Assembly (NCBI GenBank): GCA_031277915.1
Contig: JAITLL010000070.1
Coordinates: forward strand, 49,524 to 113,523
DNA length: 64,000 bases
DNA from: Acinetobacter sp.
GTDB lineage: Bacteria > Pseudomonadota > Gammaproteobacteria > Pseudomonadales > Moraxellaceae
Direction of reading: 5' to 3'
The notes under the pieces are model-generated. The model saw nothing but the letters and a program-made list of their open reading frames with translations. It ran no database searches and was not told the DNA's origin. Position numbers and translations under genes: made by a program. This document shows, one piece after another, positions 36,479-45,961 of the stretch (its first letter is position 1; each line of letters opens with the position of its first letter).

Positions 36479-38359
36479 TTAAGCTGTTTTTTTCATCATG
36501 TTATTTTTACGAATCGTGATCATGACCAGTTGAACAGCAGCAGGTGTAACACCAGGAACACGGCTCGCTTGAGCTAACGTTTCTGGAAGAACAGTTTTCA
36601 ACTTCTGAGTAATTTCACGAGACAAACCAGAAACGACATCATAATCAAAATCGGCAGGAATTTTAGTTTCTTCAAGACGCTTCAATTGAGCTACATCTTC
36701 ATGCTGACGGTTAATATAACCTTCGTATTTAACAGCAATTTCAATTTGATCACCCACTTGCTCAGAAACTTCTGAACCTGTAAGTTCTGCAATTTGACTA
36801 AAGCTAATATTAGGACGTTTGAGTAAGTCAATCGCGCTACATTCTTTACTTAAGTCCGCACCTGTCATTTCAACAAACTTTTTACCCATTGGGTTGTTAG
36901 GTGCTGCCCACAAATGTTGTAACCGCGACGTTTCACGCTCAACTGCTTCCATTTTTTCACAATAAGCAGCCCAACGAACATCATCTACCAAACCGAGCTC
37001 ACGACCAATAGTCGTTAAACGTTGATCAGCGTTATCTTCACGTAACATCAAACGATATTCCGCACGTGAAGTGAACATACGGTATGGCTCTTTAGTACCT
37101 AATGTAATCAAGTCATCAACCAATACGCCCATATAAGCCTGGTCACGTTTAGGTGTCCATTCTTCTTGTTCCCAAGCACGACGCGCAGCATTTAAGCCAG
37201 CAAGTAATCCTTGAGCACCTGCTTCTTCATAACCAGTTGTACCATTAATTTGCCCTGCAAAATACAAGCCATTAATTGCTTTGGTTTCTAGGGTAAATTT
37301 TAGAGCTTGTGGGTTGAAATAGTCATATTCAATTGCATAACCTGGACGCAAGATATGAGCATTTTCCATACCACGAATTGAGCGAACAAGTTCAAACTGA
37401 ACATCAAATGGTAATGAAGTCGAAATACCATTTGGATAAAGCTCATGCGTATCGAGACCTTCAGGCTCTAAAAATACCTGATGCGAGTCTTTATCAGAGA
37501 AACGATGAATCTTGTCTTCAATTGAAGGACAGTAACGTGGACCTACACCTTCAATAACGCCGGTATACATTGGTGAACGATCTAAACCACCGCGAATGAT
37601 ATCGTGAGTTTTTTCGTTTGTATGAGTGATATAACAGTTCACTTGTTCAGGGTGCATAGAAGCATCACCCATAAATGACATCACTGGAGATGGGAAGTCA
37701 CCCGGTTGTGGTGTCATAACAGAGAAATCAACTGAACGCGCATCAATACGTGGCGGTGTACCAGTTTTTAAGCGACCTACTGGTAGTTTTAGTTCACGAA
37801 GACGTTGAGCAAGAGCAATAGAGGGAGGATCACCCGCACGACCACCGCTTGATTTTTCTAAACCAACGTGAATAACACCGCCTAAGAATGTACCTGTAGT
37901 TAACACAACAGTTTTTGTGTCAAAGCGAATACCCATTTGGGTAACAACACCCTTAACGGTATCACCTTCAACAATCAGGTCATCAGCTGCTTGTTGGAAA
38001 ATATCAAGATTTGCTTGGTTTTCTAAAGTCTCACGTATCGCAGCTTTATAGCGGACACGGTCAGCCTGAGCACGCGTTGCACGTACTGCCGCACCTTTAC
38101 GTGAGTTTAAAATACGGAATTGAATACCACCTTTATCGGCAGCCAAAGCCATCGCACCGCCAAGCGCATCAATTTCACGAACTAAATGTGATTTACCAAT
38201 ACCACCAATTGCTGGGTTACAGCTCATCTGACCCAAAGTCTCAATGTTATGGGTCAAAAGCAAAGTCTGTCGTCCCATACGCGCCGCAGCAAGTGCCGCT
38301 TCCGTACCTGCGTGACCGCCACCGATAACGATAACATCATAAACTTTAGGATAGTGCAT
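36479..38359 (-). CDS. mnmG: tRNA uridine 5-carboxymethylaminomethyl modification enzyme subunit
   Basis: 626 residues, normal MnmG (GidA) length. With MnmE it places the carboxymethylaminomethyl group on the wobble uridine of certain tRNAs. The FAD-binding [19 protein letters not shown] is at the N-terminus, with the family segments [17 protein letters not shown] and the [12 protein letters not shown] loop. Stands alone, with a terminator behind it. Confidence 0.96.
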   Translation of the reverse strand: MHYPKVYDVIVIGGGHAGTEAALAAARMGRQTLLLTHNIETLGQMSCNPAIGGIGKSHLVREIDALGGAMALAADKGGIQFRILNSRKGAAVRATRAQADRVRYKAAIRETLENQANLDIFQQAADDLIVEGDTVKGVVTQMGIRFDTKTVVLTTGTFLGGVIHVGLEKSSGGRAGDPPSIALAQRLRELKLPVGRLKTGTPPRIDARSVDFSVMTPQPGDFPSPVMSFMGDASMHPEQVNCYITHTNEKTHDIIRGGLDRSPMYTGVIEGVGPRYCPSIEDKIHRFSDKDSHQVFLEPEGLDTHELYPNGISTSLPFDVQFELVRSIRGMENAHILRPGYAIEYDYFNPQALKFTLETKAINGLYFAGQINGTTGYEEAGAQGLLAGLNAARRAWEQEEWTPKRDQAYMGVLVDDLITLGTKEPYRMFTSRAEYRLMLREDNADQRLTTIGRELGLVDDVRWAAYCEKMEAVERETSRLQHLWAAPNNPMGKKFVEMTGADLSKECSAIDLLKRPNISFSQIAELTGSEVSEQVGDQIEIAVKYEGYINRQHEDVAQLKRLEETKIPADFDYDVVSGLSREITQKLKTVLPETLAQASRVPGVTPAAVQLVMITIRKNNMMKKTA

Positions 38360-38591
38360 GAGTACAAAAACACCAGAAAAAAAAGACGGAACATTATAGC
38401 AAAATTATCTACTTAATGATGTACATAATTACAAAATTGTCCACACATGATTTACGCTATACCACATGTTTTGACATTTTGTTGCATGAATTCAATACAA
38501 AGTGAGTGTTTTTAAAAAAATTTCATTCTAGAATAAAAAACGTACAGCAGTTCTATCACTTTAGAATTAACGCAACAAGAAGGAACACAAA

Positions 38592-38885
38592 ATGAAAAGT
38601 ACCATGTTAAAAGTATTAACCGCATCTCTCCTTTGTTTTTCAGGCGTAACGTTGACCCACGCTGCGACTAATCATACTGCTAAATCAACTCACACTGCTA
38701 AAACAAGTAAAACAGCTCACCATGCTGCTGAGTCAAGCAAATCGGAGATGCAAAAACAGCTGCGAGCTTGTGCTAAAAAACGTCAGGGTGAATGGGTGTC
38801 TTATAGCCATAATGGCGCAACATTTAATGGTACTTGCCAACAAAATGAAAACGGCAAATTACAATTTAAAGCCCCTGCTCCTTAA
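38592..38885 (+). CDS. Small exported protein of unknown function
   Basis: 97 residues. A clear signal peptide (LTASLLCFSGVTLTHAA), a Thr/Lys/His-rich linker, then a compact C-terminal part with two Cys (LRACAKKRQGEWVSYSHNG, then GTCQQNENGKLQF) that could form a disulfide in the periplasm. AGAAGGAA lies before the ATG, and a terminator follows at about 38950. The QGEWVSYSHNG and NGTC pattern resembles small cysteine-containing periplasmic proteins of Acinetobacter. I cannot assign a function. Confidence 0.75.
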   Translation: MKSTMLKVLTASLLCFSGVTLTHAATNHTAKSTHTAKTSKTAHHAAESSKSEMQKQLRACAKKRQGEWVSYSHNGATFNGTCQQNENGKLQFKAPAP

Positions 38886-38949
38886 TATAGTTTTGACTTA
38901 AAGCATAAAGAAATCGCATTATTTTCTTATATGCCACATGATCATTTTC

Positions 38950-38986
38950 AAAAGCGGTCCATTAAAGATGGGCCGTTTTCTTTTTT
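38950..38986 (+). terminator. Rho-independent terminator
   Basis: GCGGTCCAT, TAAAG loop, ATGGGCCGT (with G-U pairs), then TTTTCTTTTTT. Confidence 0.8.
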
Positions 38987-39040
38987 AAACTACTCTAGTC
39001 GGCTACAATAGACCTTTAAATAAAATTTTAGGTCCTTTTC

Positions 39041-39946
39041 GTGAAGTGGTTACAAATACACATTACCGTTGATCAACAACAAGTTGAATTCACAGAAACA
39101 CTTTTAATGTCTCTAGGTGCGGTAAGCGTAACTCTGGATGATGCCGAAGATCAGGCTCTACTTGAACCATTACCCGGTGAAACACCACTATGGAATAAAG
39201 TTATTGTGACAGGTATCTATCAACAAGACGAACAAGAACCAATTGACATTGACACTTTAGAAGCTTTCTTAAAAGCTCAGCTTCCAGATGCTCCTATTCG
39301 CCATGAAGAGCTTGAAGATCAAGTTTGGGAACGCGCATGGATGGATTATTATGAACCTATTCAAATTGGGGAAAAATTCTGGATCGTACCTGAATGGTTA
39401 GTGCCACCAGAAGCAGACGCAACAAATATTAAACTTGACCCAGGTCTGGCTTTTGGTACTGGTAACCACGCAAGTACTTTCTTATGTTTGCAATGGTTAG
39501 GTAAAACTGATGTTAAAGATAAGATCGTAATCGATTATGGTTGTGGTTCAGGCATTTTAGGTGTTGCAGCTTTATTATTAGGTGCCAAAAAAGTATTTGC
39601 GACTGATATTGACCCACAAGCTGTTTTAGCAACAAAACAAAATGCTGAGCTCAACGGCGTATTAGACCGATTATATGTTGGACTTCCTGAAGAGTTTGAT
39701 CAAGAATTCAAACCGCAACAAGCAGATGTTTTAGTTGCAAATATTTTAGCGGGTCCTTTAATGGCACTTGCGCCAGAGTTTGCAAAATTACTTAAATCTG
39801 ATGGCAAATTTGCACTTGCAGGTGTAATCGAAGAGCAAGTTACTGATGTTTCGGGTGTTTATTCTGAATTTTTTGATATATTAGATGTCGAAAAGCGCGA
39901 AGAAAATTGGTGCCGCATTTCAGGAAAACGTAAAACAATAAATTGA
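39041..39946 (+). CDS. prmA: Ribosomal protein L11 methyltransferase
   Basis: 301 residues. It trimethylates several amino groups of L11 using SAM. N-terminal substrate-recognition domain, then [15 protein letters not shown] near 145 and the SAM site [14 protein letters not shown] near 170, with the [13 protein letters not shown] motif later. GTG start at 39041 (MKWLQIHI). Confidence 0.95.
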   Translation: MKWLQIHITVDQQQVEFTETLLMSLGAVSVTLDDAEDQALLEPLPGETPLWNKVIVTGIYQQDEQEPIDIDTLEAFLKAQLPDAPIRHEELEDQVWERAWMDYYEPIQIGEKFWIVPEWLVPPEADATNIKLDPGLAFGTGNHASTFLCLQWLGKTDVKDKIVIDYGCGSGILGVAALLLGAKKVFATDIDPQAVLATKQNAELNGVLDRLYVGLPEEFDQEFKPQQADVLVANILAGPLMALAPEFAKLLKSDGKFALAGVIEEQVTDVSGVYSEFFDILDVEKREENWCRISGKRKTIN

Positions 39947-39959
39947 GATTTTTTAACTC

Positions 39960-40802
39960 ATGAATGAAAAACAAACCCGCTGCCCTAAGTGTTTAACAGT
40001 TTATAAAGTTTCTCTTACCCAGTTAACTGTTGCTCAGGGTATGGTTTGTTGCCCTAAATGTAATTTAAATTTTAATGCACTTACCAACTTGGTCAATGTT
40101 GAACAACCAGAAACCTCAAACTCATCTATTTTAGCTGATGGTTCTATTCAAACAAGATATATGACCCATTCTCATGTATTAGATATCTTTGATCAAAAAG
40201 TTGAAAACTCTAATATTGATCTTTTGACTTATTTAAATAATTTAAATTACTTTCACAATGAACCAATTAATGCACTTCCTAACCTTAATTTAGCTGAGCA
40301 AGCAAACTCACCTGAACAAGATAATGGTAAAAAACATAGTTGGTTATATTATACTCTTTGGAGTTCTGCGAATCTGATCCTGATTTTGGTCTTCACTTTT
40401 CAGATTCTCTGGTTTAATCCTAAACTTATGCAACAGAGTCCTACAATTAGCCACACATTTAATTATGTCTGTCAAATACTGCATTGCAGTAAGTCGGCCG
40501 AACAGTATCAACTTCTTAATATAGAAAAGTTAAAGCTACGTAGAATTGATATAGAACATACTCAAGTTTCAGGGGTTCTCGTCAACAAAAATAACAAAAG
40601 TATAGAATTGCCAAACTTAAAACTCAGCTTTGGAAAAGAAGCAGATCAAGAGGAAATCATTTTCACACCTCAACAATACTTGGTTGAAAATTTACGTGGT
40701 ATCCAACGCATTCCAACCAATACACCTTTTAGATTTCAATTTGACTTAAATAAAAGCAAAAAAAGCCTACAAAATTATCGATTAGAAATTGTCCACCCCT
40801 AA
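39960..40802 (+). CDS. DUF3426 protein with MJ0042-type zinc ribbon
   Basis: 280 residues. The N-terminal zinc ribbon has Cys pairs at 8/11 (CPKC) and 31/34 (CPKC). A linker of about 80 residues, one membrane helix around 127-152 and a C-terminal DUF3426 domain follow. The topology suggests a cytoplasmic ribbon and a periplasmic domain. Function unknown. It lies 13 bp after prmA, in the same prmA - DUF3426 - fis order seen across gammaproteobacteria. Confidence 0.85.
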   Translation: MNEKQTRCPKCLTVYKVSLTQLTVAQGMVCCPKCNLNFNALTNLVNVEQPETSNSSILADGSIQTRYMTHSHVLDIFDQKVENSNIDLLTYLNNLNYFHNEPINALPNLNLAEQANSPEQDNGKKHSWLYYTLWSSANLILILVFTFQILWFNPKLMQQSPTISHTFNYVCQILHCSKSAEQYQLLNIEKLKLRRIDIEHTQVSGVLVNKNNKSIELPNLKLSFGKEADQEEIIFTPQQYLVENLRGIQRIPTNTPFRFQFDLNKSKKSLQNYRLEIVHP

Positions 40803-40805
40803 TTT

Positions 40806-40877
40806 GTAAAAAAAGTGAAAAAAAAATTAAAAAAAATGCAGTTAATTTGCTCACTTTTTCCTAGACAATGGTATGAT
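40806..40877 (+). promoter_or_regulatory. Strong promoter upstream of the fis leader
   Basis: An A-tract region at 40806-40840 resembles an UP element. An extended -10 (TGG TATGAT, 40869-40877) follows, then a GC-rich discriminator ACGCGCC. The -35 is poor, which an extended -10 can compensate. A-tract UP element plus GC-rich discriminator is the layout of growth-rate and ppGpp-controlled promoters. Confidence 0.65.
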
Positions 40878-40883
40878 ACGCGC

Positions 40884-41120
40884 CACGAAAGCTTTGACTC
40901 ATATACTCCTCGCTCTCAATTCAAAAAAAATACTGTTAAGCATGTGTGCTTTTCTACATTAAGCGCATAGCCTAACTTTTTTTGTTTTTGAGGGGGCTGT
41001 AACAAATATTTAACTATTGTTACGCTTATTTTTTATTCAATACGAAGAAATATGGCAAGCTAATTGTTCTTATGTTTTAGAGTCACTGTTTTAGGATCTA
41101 AAACAGGACTCCGTATTTTT
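40884..41120 (+). ncRNA. Candidate sRNA or attenuated leader upstream of fis
   Basis: About 237 nt between the strong promoter and an intrinsic-terminator-like hairpin at 41080-41111 (GAGTC, CTGTTTTA, loop GGATC, TAAAACAG, GACTC; one bulged A) followed by CGTATTTTT. Another hairpin (TGTAACAA and TTGTTACG, about 40998-41023) lies inside. No good open frame is present. The hairpin ends 68 bases before fis, so the transcript may be a free sRNA or a leader that limits read-through into fis. Boundaries are predicted from sequence only. Confidence 0.5.
41080..41120 (+). terminator. Intrinsic terminator or attenuator before fis
   Basis: A 13-bp stem with one bulge, 5-base loop and a T-rich tail. 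It lies between a strong promoter and the fis start codon, so it ends an sRNA or attenuates fis. Confidence 0.7.
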
Positions 41121-41178
41121 AGACCACATTTATATACTACTTTACCCAAGCTAGTATTTGATTTTCGGATTAACTCGC

Positions 41179-41448
41179 ATGAATAGCAAATCTCCTATTT
41201 TTACTGCACAATCTGATGTTGCTCTTCGCATCCACGTGGATCGCGCAGTTCGTCATTATTTTGCACAATTGCAAGGTGAGCAACCATCTCAGGTTTATGA
41301 CATGGTGCTAGCAGAAATGGAGAAACCTCTTTTATCTGTAGTTCTTGAATATACTCGTGGTAATCAGACACGTGCCGCAGAGATTCTCGGACTAAACCGT
41401 GGCACTTTACGCAAAAAGTTAAAAGCTCACGGTTTAATGAGTGAATAA
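41179..41448 (+). CDS. fis: DNA-binding nucleoid protein Fis
   Basis: 89 residues. The C-terminal Fis-type helix-turn-helix [28 protein letters not shown] is unmistakable in its key residues ([15 protein letters not shown]). Fis bends DNA and adjusts rRNA, tRNA and recombination activity with growth phase. The frame opens at a TTG at 41158, but the ATG at 41179 gives the family N-terminus and has GGA eight bases upstream. It lies behind the structured leader. Confidence 0.94.
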   Translation: MNSKSPIFTAQSDVALRIHVDRAVRHYFAQLQGEQPSQVYDMVLAEMEKPLLSVVLEYTRGNQTRAAEILGLNRGTLRKKLKAHGLMSE

Positions 41449-41453
41449 ATGAT

Positions 41454-41484
41454 AAAATGCTCACGACTTCGTGGGCATTTTTTT
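41454..41484 (+). terminator. Rho-independent terminator after fis
   Basis: AAAATGCTCACGA paired with TCGTGGGCATTTTTTT. Confidence 0.85.
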
Positions 41485-41536
41485 ATGCTTCTAATTGGTT
41501 TTAATCCGTAGACTTGAAATTGTTGACTTGAACATC

Positions 41537-43111
41537 ATGACTATTAAACGTGCTTTGATTTCTGTATCAGACAAAACAGGAATTGTCGAATTTGCTCAAA
41601 ACCTTGCAGCTTTAGGGGTAGAATTATTATCTACAGGTGGCACATATAAGTTGCTTAAAGATAATAATATTGCTGTTGTTGAAGTATCTGAACACACAGG
41701 TTTCCCTGAAATGATGGATGGCCGTGTTAAAACGCTACATCCAAAAATTCATGGTGGCATTTTGGCTCGTCGCGGTCTAGACGAAGCTGTTATGCAAGAA
41801 CACGCTATCGATCCAATCGATTTAGTGGTAGTTAACCTTTATCCATTCGCAGCTACAGTAGCTAAACCGAACTGTACACTTGCTGATGCTATCGAAAATA
41901 TCGACATCGGCGGTCCAACAATGGTTCGTGCTGCTGCTAAGAACCATGCGTCTGTAGGTATTGTAGTAAACGCTTCAGATTACGATACAGTTATTAGCGA
42001 ATTAAAAGCCGCTGGTTCACTTTCTTACGAAACACGTTTCGATTTAGCGGTAAAAGCATTTGAACATACAGCTCAATACGACGGTATGATCGCTTCTTAC
42101 TTGGGCGCTCGTGTTGGCAAGACCGAAGGCGAAGCTGATTTATTCCCTCGTACATTCAACACTCAATTAAATAAAGCACAAGATTTACGTTACGGTGAAA
42201 ACCCACACCAATCTGCTGCTTTCTATGTTGAAGCAAATGCAAAAGAAGCTTCTGTTTCTACAGCAAAACAACTACAAGGCAAAGAATTGTCTTATAACAA
42301 TATTGCTGATACAGATGCTGCTCTTGAATGTGTTAAATCATTTGCAAAACCTGCTTGTGTAATCGTAAAACATGCAAATCCTTGTGGTGTTGCTGTTTCT
42401 TTAGACGGCATTAAAGCTGCTTACGATTTAGCTTATGCAACTGACCCTGAATCTGCTTTCGGCGGTATTATTGCATTTAACCGCGAATTAGATGTTGCAA
42501 CAGCTCAAGCAATTGTAGAACGTCAATTCGTTGAAGTTATTATTGCTCCAAGTATTGCTGATGGCGTACTTGAAATAACTGGTGCGAAGAAAAATGTACG
42601 CGTATTAATATGTGGTGAATTACCTGCAATTGATGCACGTGCACCACAACTTGACTACAAACGCGTTAACGGTGGCTTACTTGTTCAAGACCAAGACTTG
42701 GGCATGATCACTAAAGATGATCTTAAAGTTGTTACCAAACGTGCACCAACTGAACAAGAAATTGATGATCTTATTTTTGCGTGGAAAGTTGCGAAATATG
42801 TAAAATCAAACGCTATTGTTTATGCAAAAAACCGTCAAACTATTGGTGTAGGCGCGGGTCAAATGAGCCGTGTTAACTCAGCACGTATTGCTGCAATTAA
42901 AGCTGAACATGCTGGTTTAGTTGTTGAAGGTGCTATTATGGCATCTGATGCATTCTTCCCGTTCCGTGACGGTATTGATAATGCTGCTAAAGCTGGTATT
43001 AAATGCATTATCCAACCAGGTGGTTCTATGCGTGATGAAGAAGTTATTGCAGCCGCTGATGAAGCTGGTATTGCAATGGTCTTCACTGGTATGCGCCATT
43101 TCCGCCACTAA
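41537..43111 (+). CDS. purH: Bifunctional AICAR transformylase/IMP cyclohydrolase
   Basis: 524 residues. It catalyses the last two steps of IMP synthesis. The N-terminal MGS-like cyclohydrolase domain starts [16 protein letters not shown] and includes [13 protein letters not shown]. The transformylase domain has [14 protein letters not shown] and the catalytic [10 protein letters not shown] segment. The frame is open from 41495, but the ATG at 41537 (MTIKRALIS) gives the family start. purD follows on the same strand. Confidence 0.96.
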   Translation: MTIKRALISVSDKTGIVEFAQNLAALGVELLSTGGTYKLLKDNNIAVVEVSEHTGFPEMMDGRVKTLHPKIHGGILARRGLDEAVMQEHAIDPIDLVVVNLYPFAATVAKPNCTLADAIENIDIGGPTMVRAAAKNHASVGIVVNASDYDTVISELKAAGSLSYETRFDLAVKAFEHTAQYDGMIASYLGARVGKTEGEADLFPRTFNTQLNKAQDLRYGENPHQSAAFYVEANAKEASVSTAKQLQGKELSYNNIADTDAALECVKSFAKPACVIVKHANPCGVAVSLDGIKAAYDLAYATDPESAFGGIIAFNRELDVATAQAIVERQFVEVIIAPSIADGVLEITGAKKNVRVLICGELPAIDARAPQLDYKRVNGGLLVQDQDLGMITKDDLKVVTKRAPTEQEIDDLIFAWKVAKYVKSNAIVYAKNRQTIGVGAGQMSRVNSARIAAIKAEHAGLVVEGAIMASDAFFPFRDGIDNAAKAGIKCIIQPGGSMRDEEVIAAADEAGIAMVFTGMRHFRH

Positions 43112-43130
43112 TTTAAATTTAGTCCTCCCT

Positions 43131-43157
43131 AACCCTCCTTTTATTCAGGAGGGTTTT
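43131..43157 (+). terminator. Terminator between purH and purD
   Basis: AACCCTCCT, 7-base loop, AGGAGGGTT and a short T run. Moderate strength, so some read-through to purD is possible. Confidence 0.65.
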
Positions 43158-43236
43158 CCACAATAATGGAACTATCTCTCCACTTTGAGAAATAGAGGGG
43201 GATGAAAAAGGATTAAAGTTAAGGAACAAATTAAAA

Positions 43237-44523
43237 ATGAATATTTTAGTTTTAGGTAGTGGTGGTCGTGAGCATGCTTTAGCATGGAAAATCGCGCAAG
43301 ATACCAAAGTTACTCAAGTTTTTGTTGCTCCTGGTAATGCTGGAACTGCAACAGAAGCAAAATGTGTAAACGTTCAACTTGATATTTTAGACAACCCAGC
43401 AATTATTGCTTTTGCTAAAGAAAATAATGTTGAGCTTGTTGTTGTTGGCCCAGAAGCACCTTTAGTGAATGGCGTGGTAGATGCTGCACGTGAAGCAGGT
43501 GTAAAAATTTGGGGACCTACTCAATATGCAGCACAGCTTGAAGGCTCAAAAGCATTTGCTAAGCACTTTTTAAAACGCCATAACATTCCAACTGCTTTTT
43601 ACGATGTGTTTACTGAAGTAGATGCAGCTAAAGCTTACGTTGAAAAAAATGGTGCACCAATTGTTATTAAAGCTGACGGTCTTGCTGCTGGTAAAGGCGT
43701 AATCGTTGCAATGACCAACGAAGAAGCTTTTGCAGCAATTGATGACATGCTTGCTGGCAATAAATTTGGTGATGCTGGTTCACGTGTTGTAATTGAACAG
43801 TTCCTTGCTGGTGAAGAAGCTTCATTCATTTGTATGATTGATGGTAAAAATATTTTACCAATGGCAACTTCACAAGATCACAAGCGTATTTTTGAAGGCG
43901 ACCAAGGTCCAAACACTGGCGGTATGGGTGCCTACTCTCCTGCTCCAGTTGTGACTCCTGATGTTTTTGATCGTGTGATGTCTGAAATCATGCGTCCAAC
44001 TGTTGAAGGTATGGCTGCTGACGGACATGTTTACACTGGTTTCTTATATGCTGGCTTAATGATTGATGAACAAGGTCAACCACGCGTAATTGAATTTAAC
44101 TGCCGCTTTGGTGACCCTGAAACTCAACCAATTATGATGCGCCTAAAATCATCTCTTGTAGATTTGGTTGAAGCTGGTATTGCTGGCAACTTACCAAGCG
44201 AAGCTGAATGGGATGAGCGCAAGTCAATTGGTGTTGTACTTGCAGCTGAAGGATATCCAGATAGCGTACGTAAAGGTGATGTGATTTCAGGTATTGGTCA
44301 ATCACCAGAAGACACCAAAATATTCCATGCAGGTACTTCTACTCGTGAAGATGGTCATATCATCACTTCTGGTGGACGTGTTCTTTGCGTAACTGCTCTG
44401 GGTGACAGCGTTCTTGAAGCACAAATCAATGCTTTAGAAGTGTGTGGGCAGGTGACTTTCACAGGTATGCAATATCGCAGTGACATCGGTTACCGTGCTA
44501 TTGCTCGCGAAAAAGCTGAATAA
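43237..44523 (+). CDS. purD: Phosphoribosylamine-glycine ligase
   Basis: 428 residues. ATP-grasp enzyme joining glycine to phosphoribosylamine in purine synthesis. MNILVLGSGGREHALAWKI at the N-terminus, ATP-binding IKADGLAAGKGV near 145 and the metal-binding NCRFGDPETQ near 290. Ends at a terminator. Confidence 0.96.
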   Translation: MNILVLGSGGREHALAWKIAQDTKVTQVFVAPGNAGTATEAKCVNVQLDILDNPAIIAFAKENNVELVVVGPEAPLVNGVVDAAREAGVKIWGPTQYAAQLEGSKAFAKHFLKRHNIPTAFYDVFTEVDAAKAYVEKNGAPIVIKADGLAAGKGVIVAMTNEEAFAAIDDMLAGNKFGDAGSRVVIEQFLAGEEASFICMIDGKNILPMATSQDHKRIFEGDQGPNTGGMGAYSPAPVVTPDVFDRVMSEIMRPTVEGMAADGHVYTGFLYAGLMIDEQGQPRVIEFNCRFGDPETQPIMMRLKSSLVDLVEAGIAGNLPSEAEWDERKSIGVVLAAEGYPDSVRKGDVISGIGQSPEDTKIFHAGTSTREDGHIITSGGRVLCVTALGDSVLEAQINALEVCGQVTFTGMQYRSDIGYRAIAREKAE

Positions 44524-44537
44524 AAATTTTAAATAAT

Positions 44538-44566
44538 AAAAAGCTCTCTATCTAGAGGGCTTTTTT
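44538..44566 (+). terminator. Rho-independent terminator after purD
   Basis: AAAAGCTCTCTA, short loop, TAGAGGGCTTTTTT. Confidence 0.9.
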
Positions 44567-44963
44567 ATTTTAAGTTCTTATTTATCATTAATATTCATAT
44601 CAATCGCAATTTTTATTCACGTCTGATCAATAAGATCGAAACATGTCCACTATATTGAATATGTTTTTATTGATATGATTGGTTAAACCGTTGGAACTTG
44701 CAACAAAGTGATGTGCTCTAGCATATTAGTGCACTTAATCTAATTATGTTAAAAATAATCGTTATTTTTAACGCGTAGTACTTCCCTATATATGACATTT
44801 GAAAAATTGCGACTTATCATAGAACTGTTGAGAAATAGTTTTATTTAAAGCGAATCGAAATGTTAAGGTGAGTGCCCAAAGATTTAGAAAAGTATCGAAA
44901 TTCATACAACTTGCATTCGATATTAAAAGGCTTTGTAAGTTTACAACACCAATTTCCCCAGCT

Positions 44964-44993
44964 GAGAGTCAACAGGAATTGTTGAGATCTCTC
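44964..44993 (+). promoter_or_regulatory. Leader hairpin before metQ
   Basis: GAGAG plus TCAACA pair with TGTTGA and CTCTC (GAT bulge) around a GGAAT loop. It ends 20 bases before the metQ ATG and just before the CAGGA ribosome-binding site. Possibly regulatory. Confidence 0.4.
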
Positions 44994-45013
44994 ATAATCA
45001 GGACTTTTTTTAC

Positions 45014-45886
45014 ATGAAAAAGCTGATCAGTCTTTTTTTAAGCATGTCTGTGCTATTACTTGCAGCTTGCGGCAAACAGCAAAATGAACCGCAAACTGGC
45101 AAAGGTAATGATTCTTCTCAGTTACAAACTGTTGTTATTGCTTCCACTGGTTCTGACGCTGATATTTGGCGTTATATTGCAACATTACCGGAAACTAAAA
45201 CTGCCGGCATTAAACTTGAAGTGAAAAACTTCACTGATTATGTTGCTATGAATACAGCAGCAGCAAACAAAGAAGTTGACCTAAATGCATTCCAATCTTA
45301 TGCATATTTAGTTGCTTTTAATGCATCTAACAAAGATAAGATTGCTCCTGTTGCAACAACTTATCTTGAGCCTATGGGTATTTACTCTAGCAAATACAAG
45401 AAAGTTGACGAGTTCCCACAAGGTGCAAGCATTGCTATTCCTAATGATGCAGCGAACGAAGCTCGTGCATTGATACTCTTGCAAAGTGCTGGTTTAATCA
45501 AACTTAAAGCTGACTTTGACCCTGCTAAAGGTACGCCAAACGATATTATCGACAACAGCAAAAAAATTGATATTAAGCCAATTCAAATGGCAACCGCTGT
45601 TCGCGTAAAAGACGAAGTTGATGCTATTGTGTTAGGGAATACTTTGGCACTAGAAGGCGGTTTAAATGTGCTTAAAGATTCTATCTATTATGAGCCAGTT
45701 GACCAAAGCACAAAGTTGAATGTAAATATTCTTGCTACTGCTGAATCTCGTAAAGATGATGCTGTTCTTCAGAAAGTTGGTCAGCTTTATCACACTGAAG
45801 CTGTTAAAAAATACGTTGAACAACACTTTGGTGGTACAAAAGTTGACGTGAATCAGCCAATCAGCTACCTCACAGAAGCTAAATAG
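45014..45886 (+). CDS. metQ: Methionine ABC transporter substrate-binding lipoprotein
   Basis: 290 residues of the NlpA/MetQ family. Lipobox LLAAC (Cys19), then IASTGSDADIWRYIA, the characteristic NLNAFQS-like segment DLNAFQSYAYL near 95 and IAIPNDAANEARALILLQ. It delivers D/L-methionine to MetNI. Here metQ comes first, separated from metNI by a terminator that would lower metNI relative to the binding protein. E. coli has the order metNIQ. Confidence 0.92.
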   Translation: MKKLISLFLSMSVLLLAACGKQQNEPQTGKGNDSSQLQTVVIASTGSDADIWRYIATLPETKTAGIKLEVKNFTDYVAMNTAAANKEVDLNAFQSYAYLVAFNASNKDKIAPVATTYLEPMGIYSSKYKKVDEFPQGASIAIPNDAANEARALILLQSAGLIKLKADFDPAKGTPNDIIDNSKKIDIKPIQMATAVRVKDEVDAIVLGNTLALEGGLNVLKDSIYYEPVDQSTKLNVNILATAESRKDDAVLQKVGQLYHTEAVKKYVEQHFGGTKVDVNQPISYLTEAK

Positions 45887-45906
45887 TAATATAATAGCCG
45901 CAACGC

Positions 45907-45937
45907 GAAACAGGCAAAGTCTCTTTGCCTGTTTTTT
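45907..45937 (+). terminator. Terminator between metQ and metN
   Basis: GAAACAGGCAAAG, TCT, CTTTGCCTGTTTTTTC. A strong stem with a T tract, 25 bases before metN. Probably partial, giving excess binding protein. Confidence 0.85.
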
Positions 45938-45961
45938 CTTTTTAGCATAGTTTTTGACGAC

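Larger units (their letters stand above)
44524..45013. other. Intergenic region upstream of metQ
   Basis: 490 bp. It holds the purD terminator and an 11-base perfect hairpin (arms GTTAAAAATAA and TTATTTTTAAC, 44748-44772). Further on are an inverted repeat TATCGAA/TTCGATA (44893-44922) and a leader hairpin next to the metQ ribosome-binding site. No open frame of note. I see no MetJ-box array and no recognisable SAM riboswitch. Confidence 0.5.

Noticed and set aside
44524-45013. Possible SAM riboswitch or MetJ operator before metQ
   Set aside because: No repeated AGACGTCT-like boxes and no recognisable SAM-aptamer core; only unrelated hairpins.
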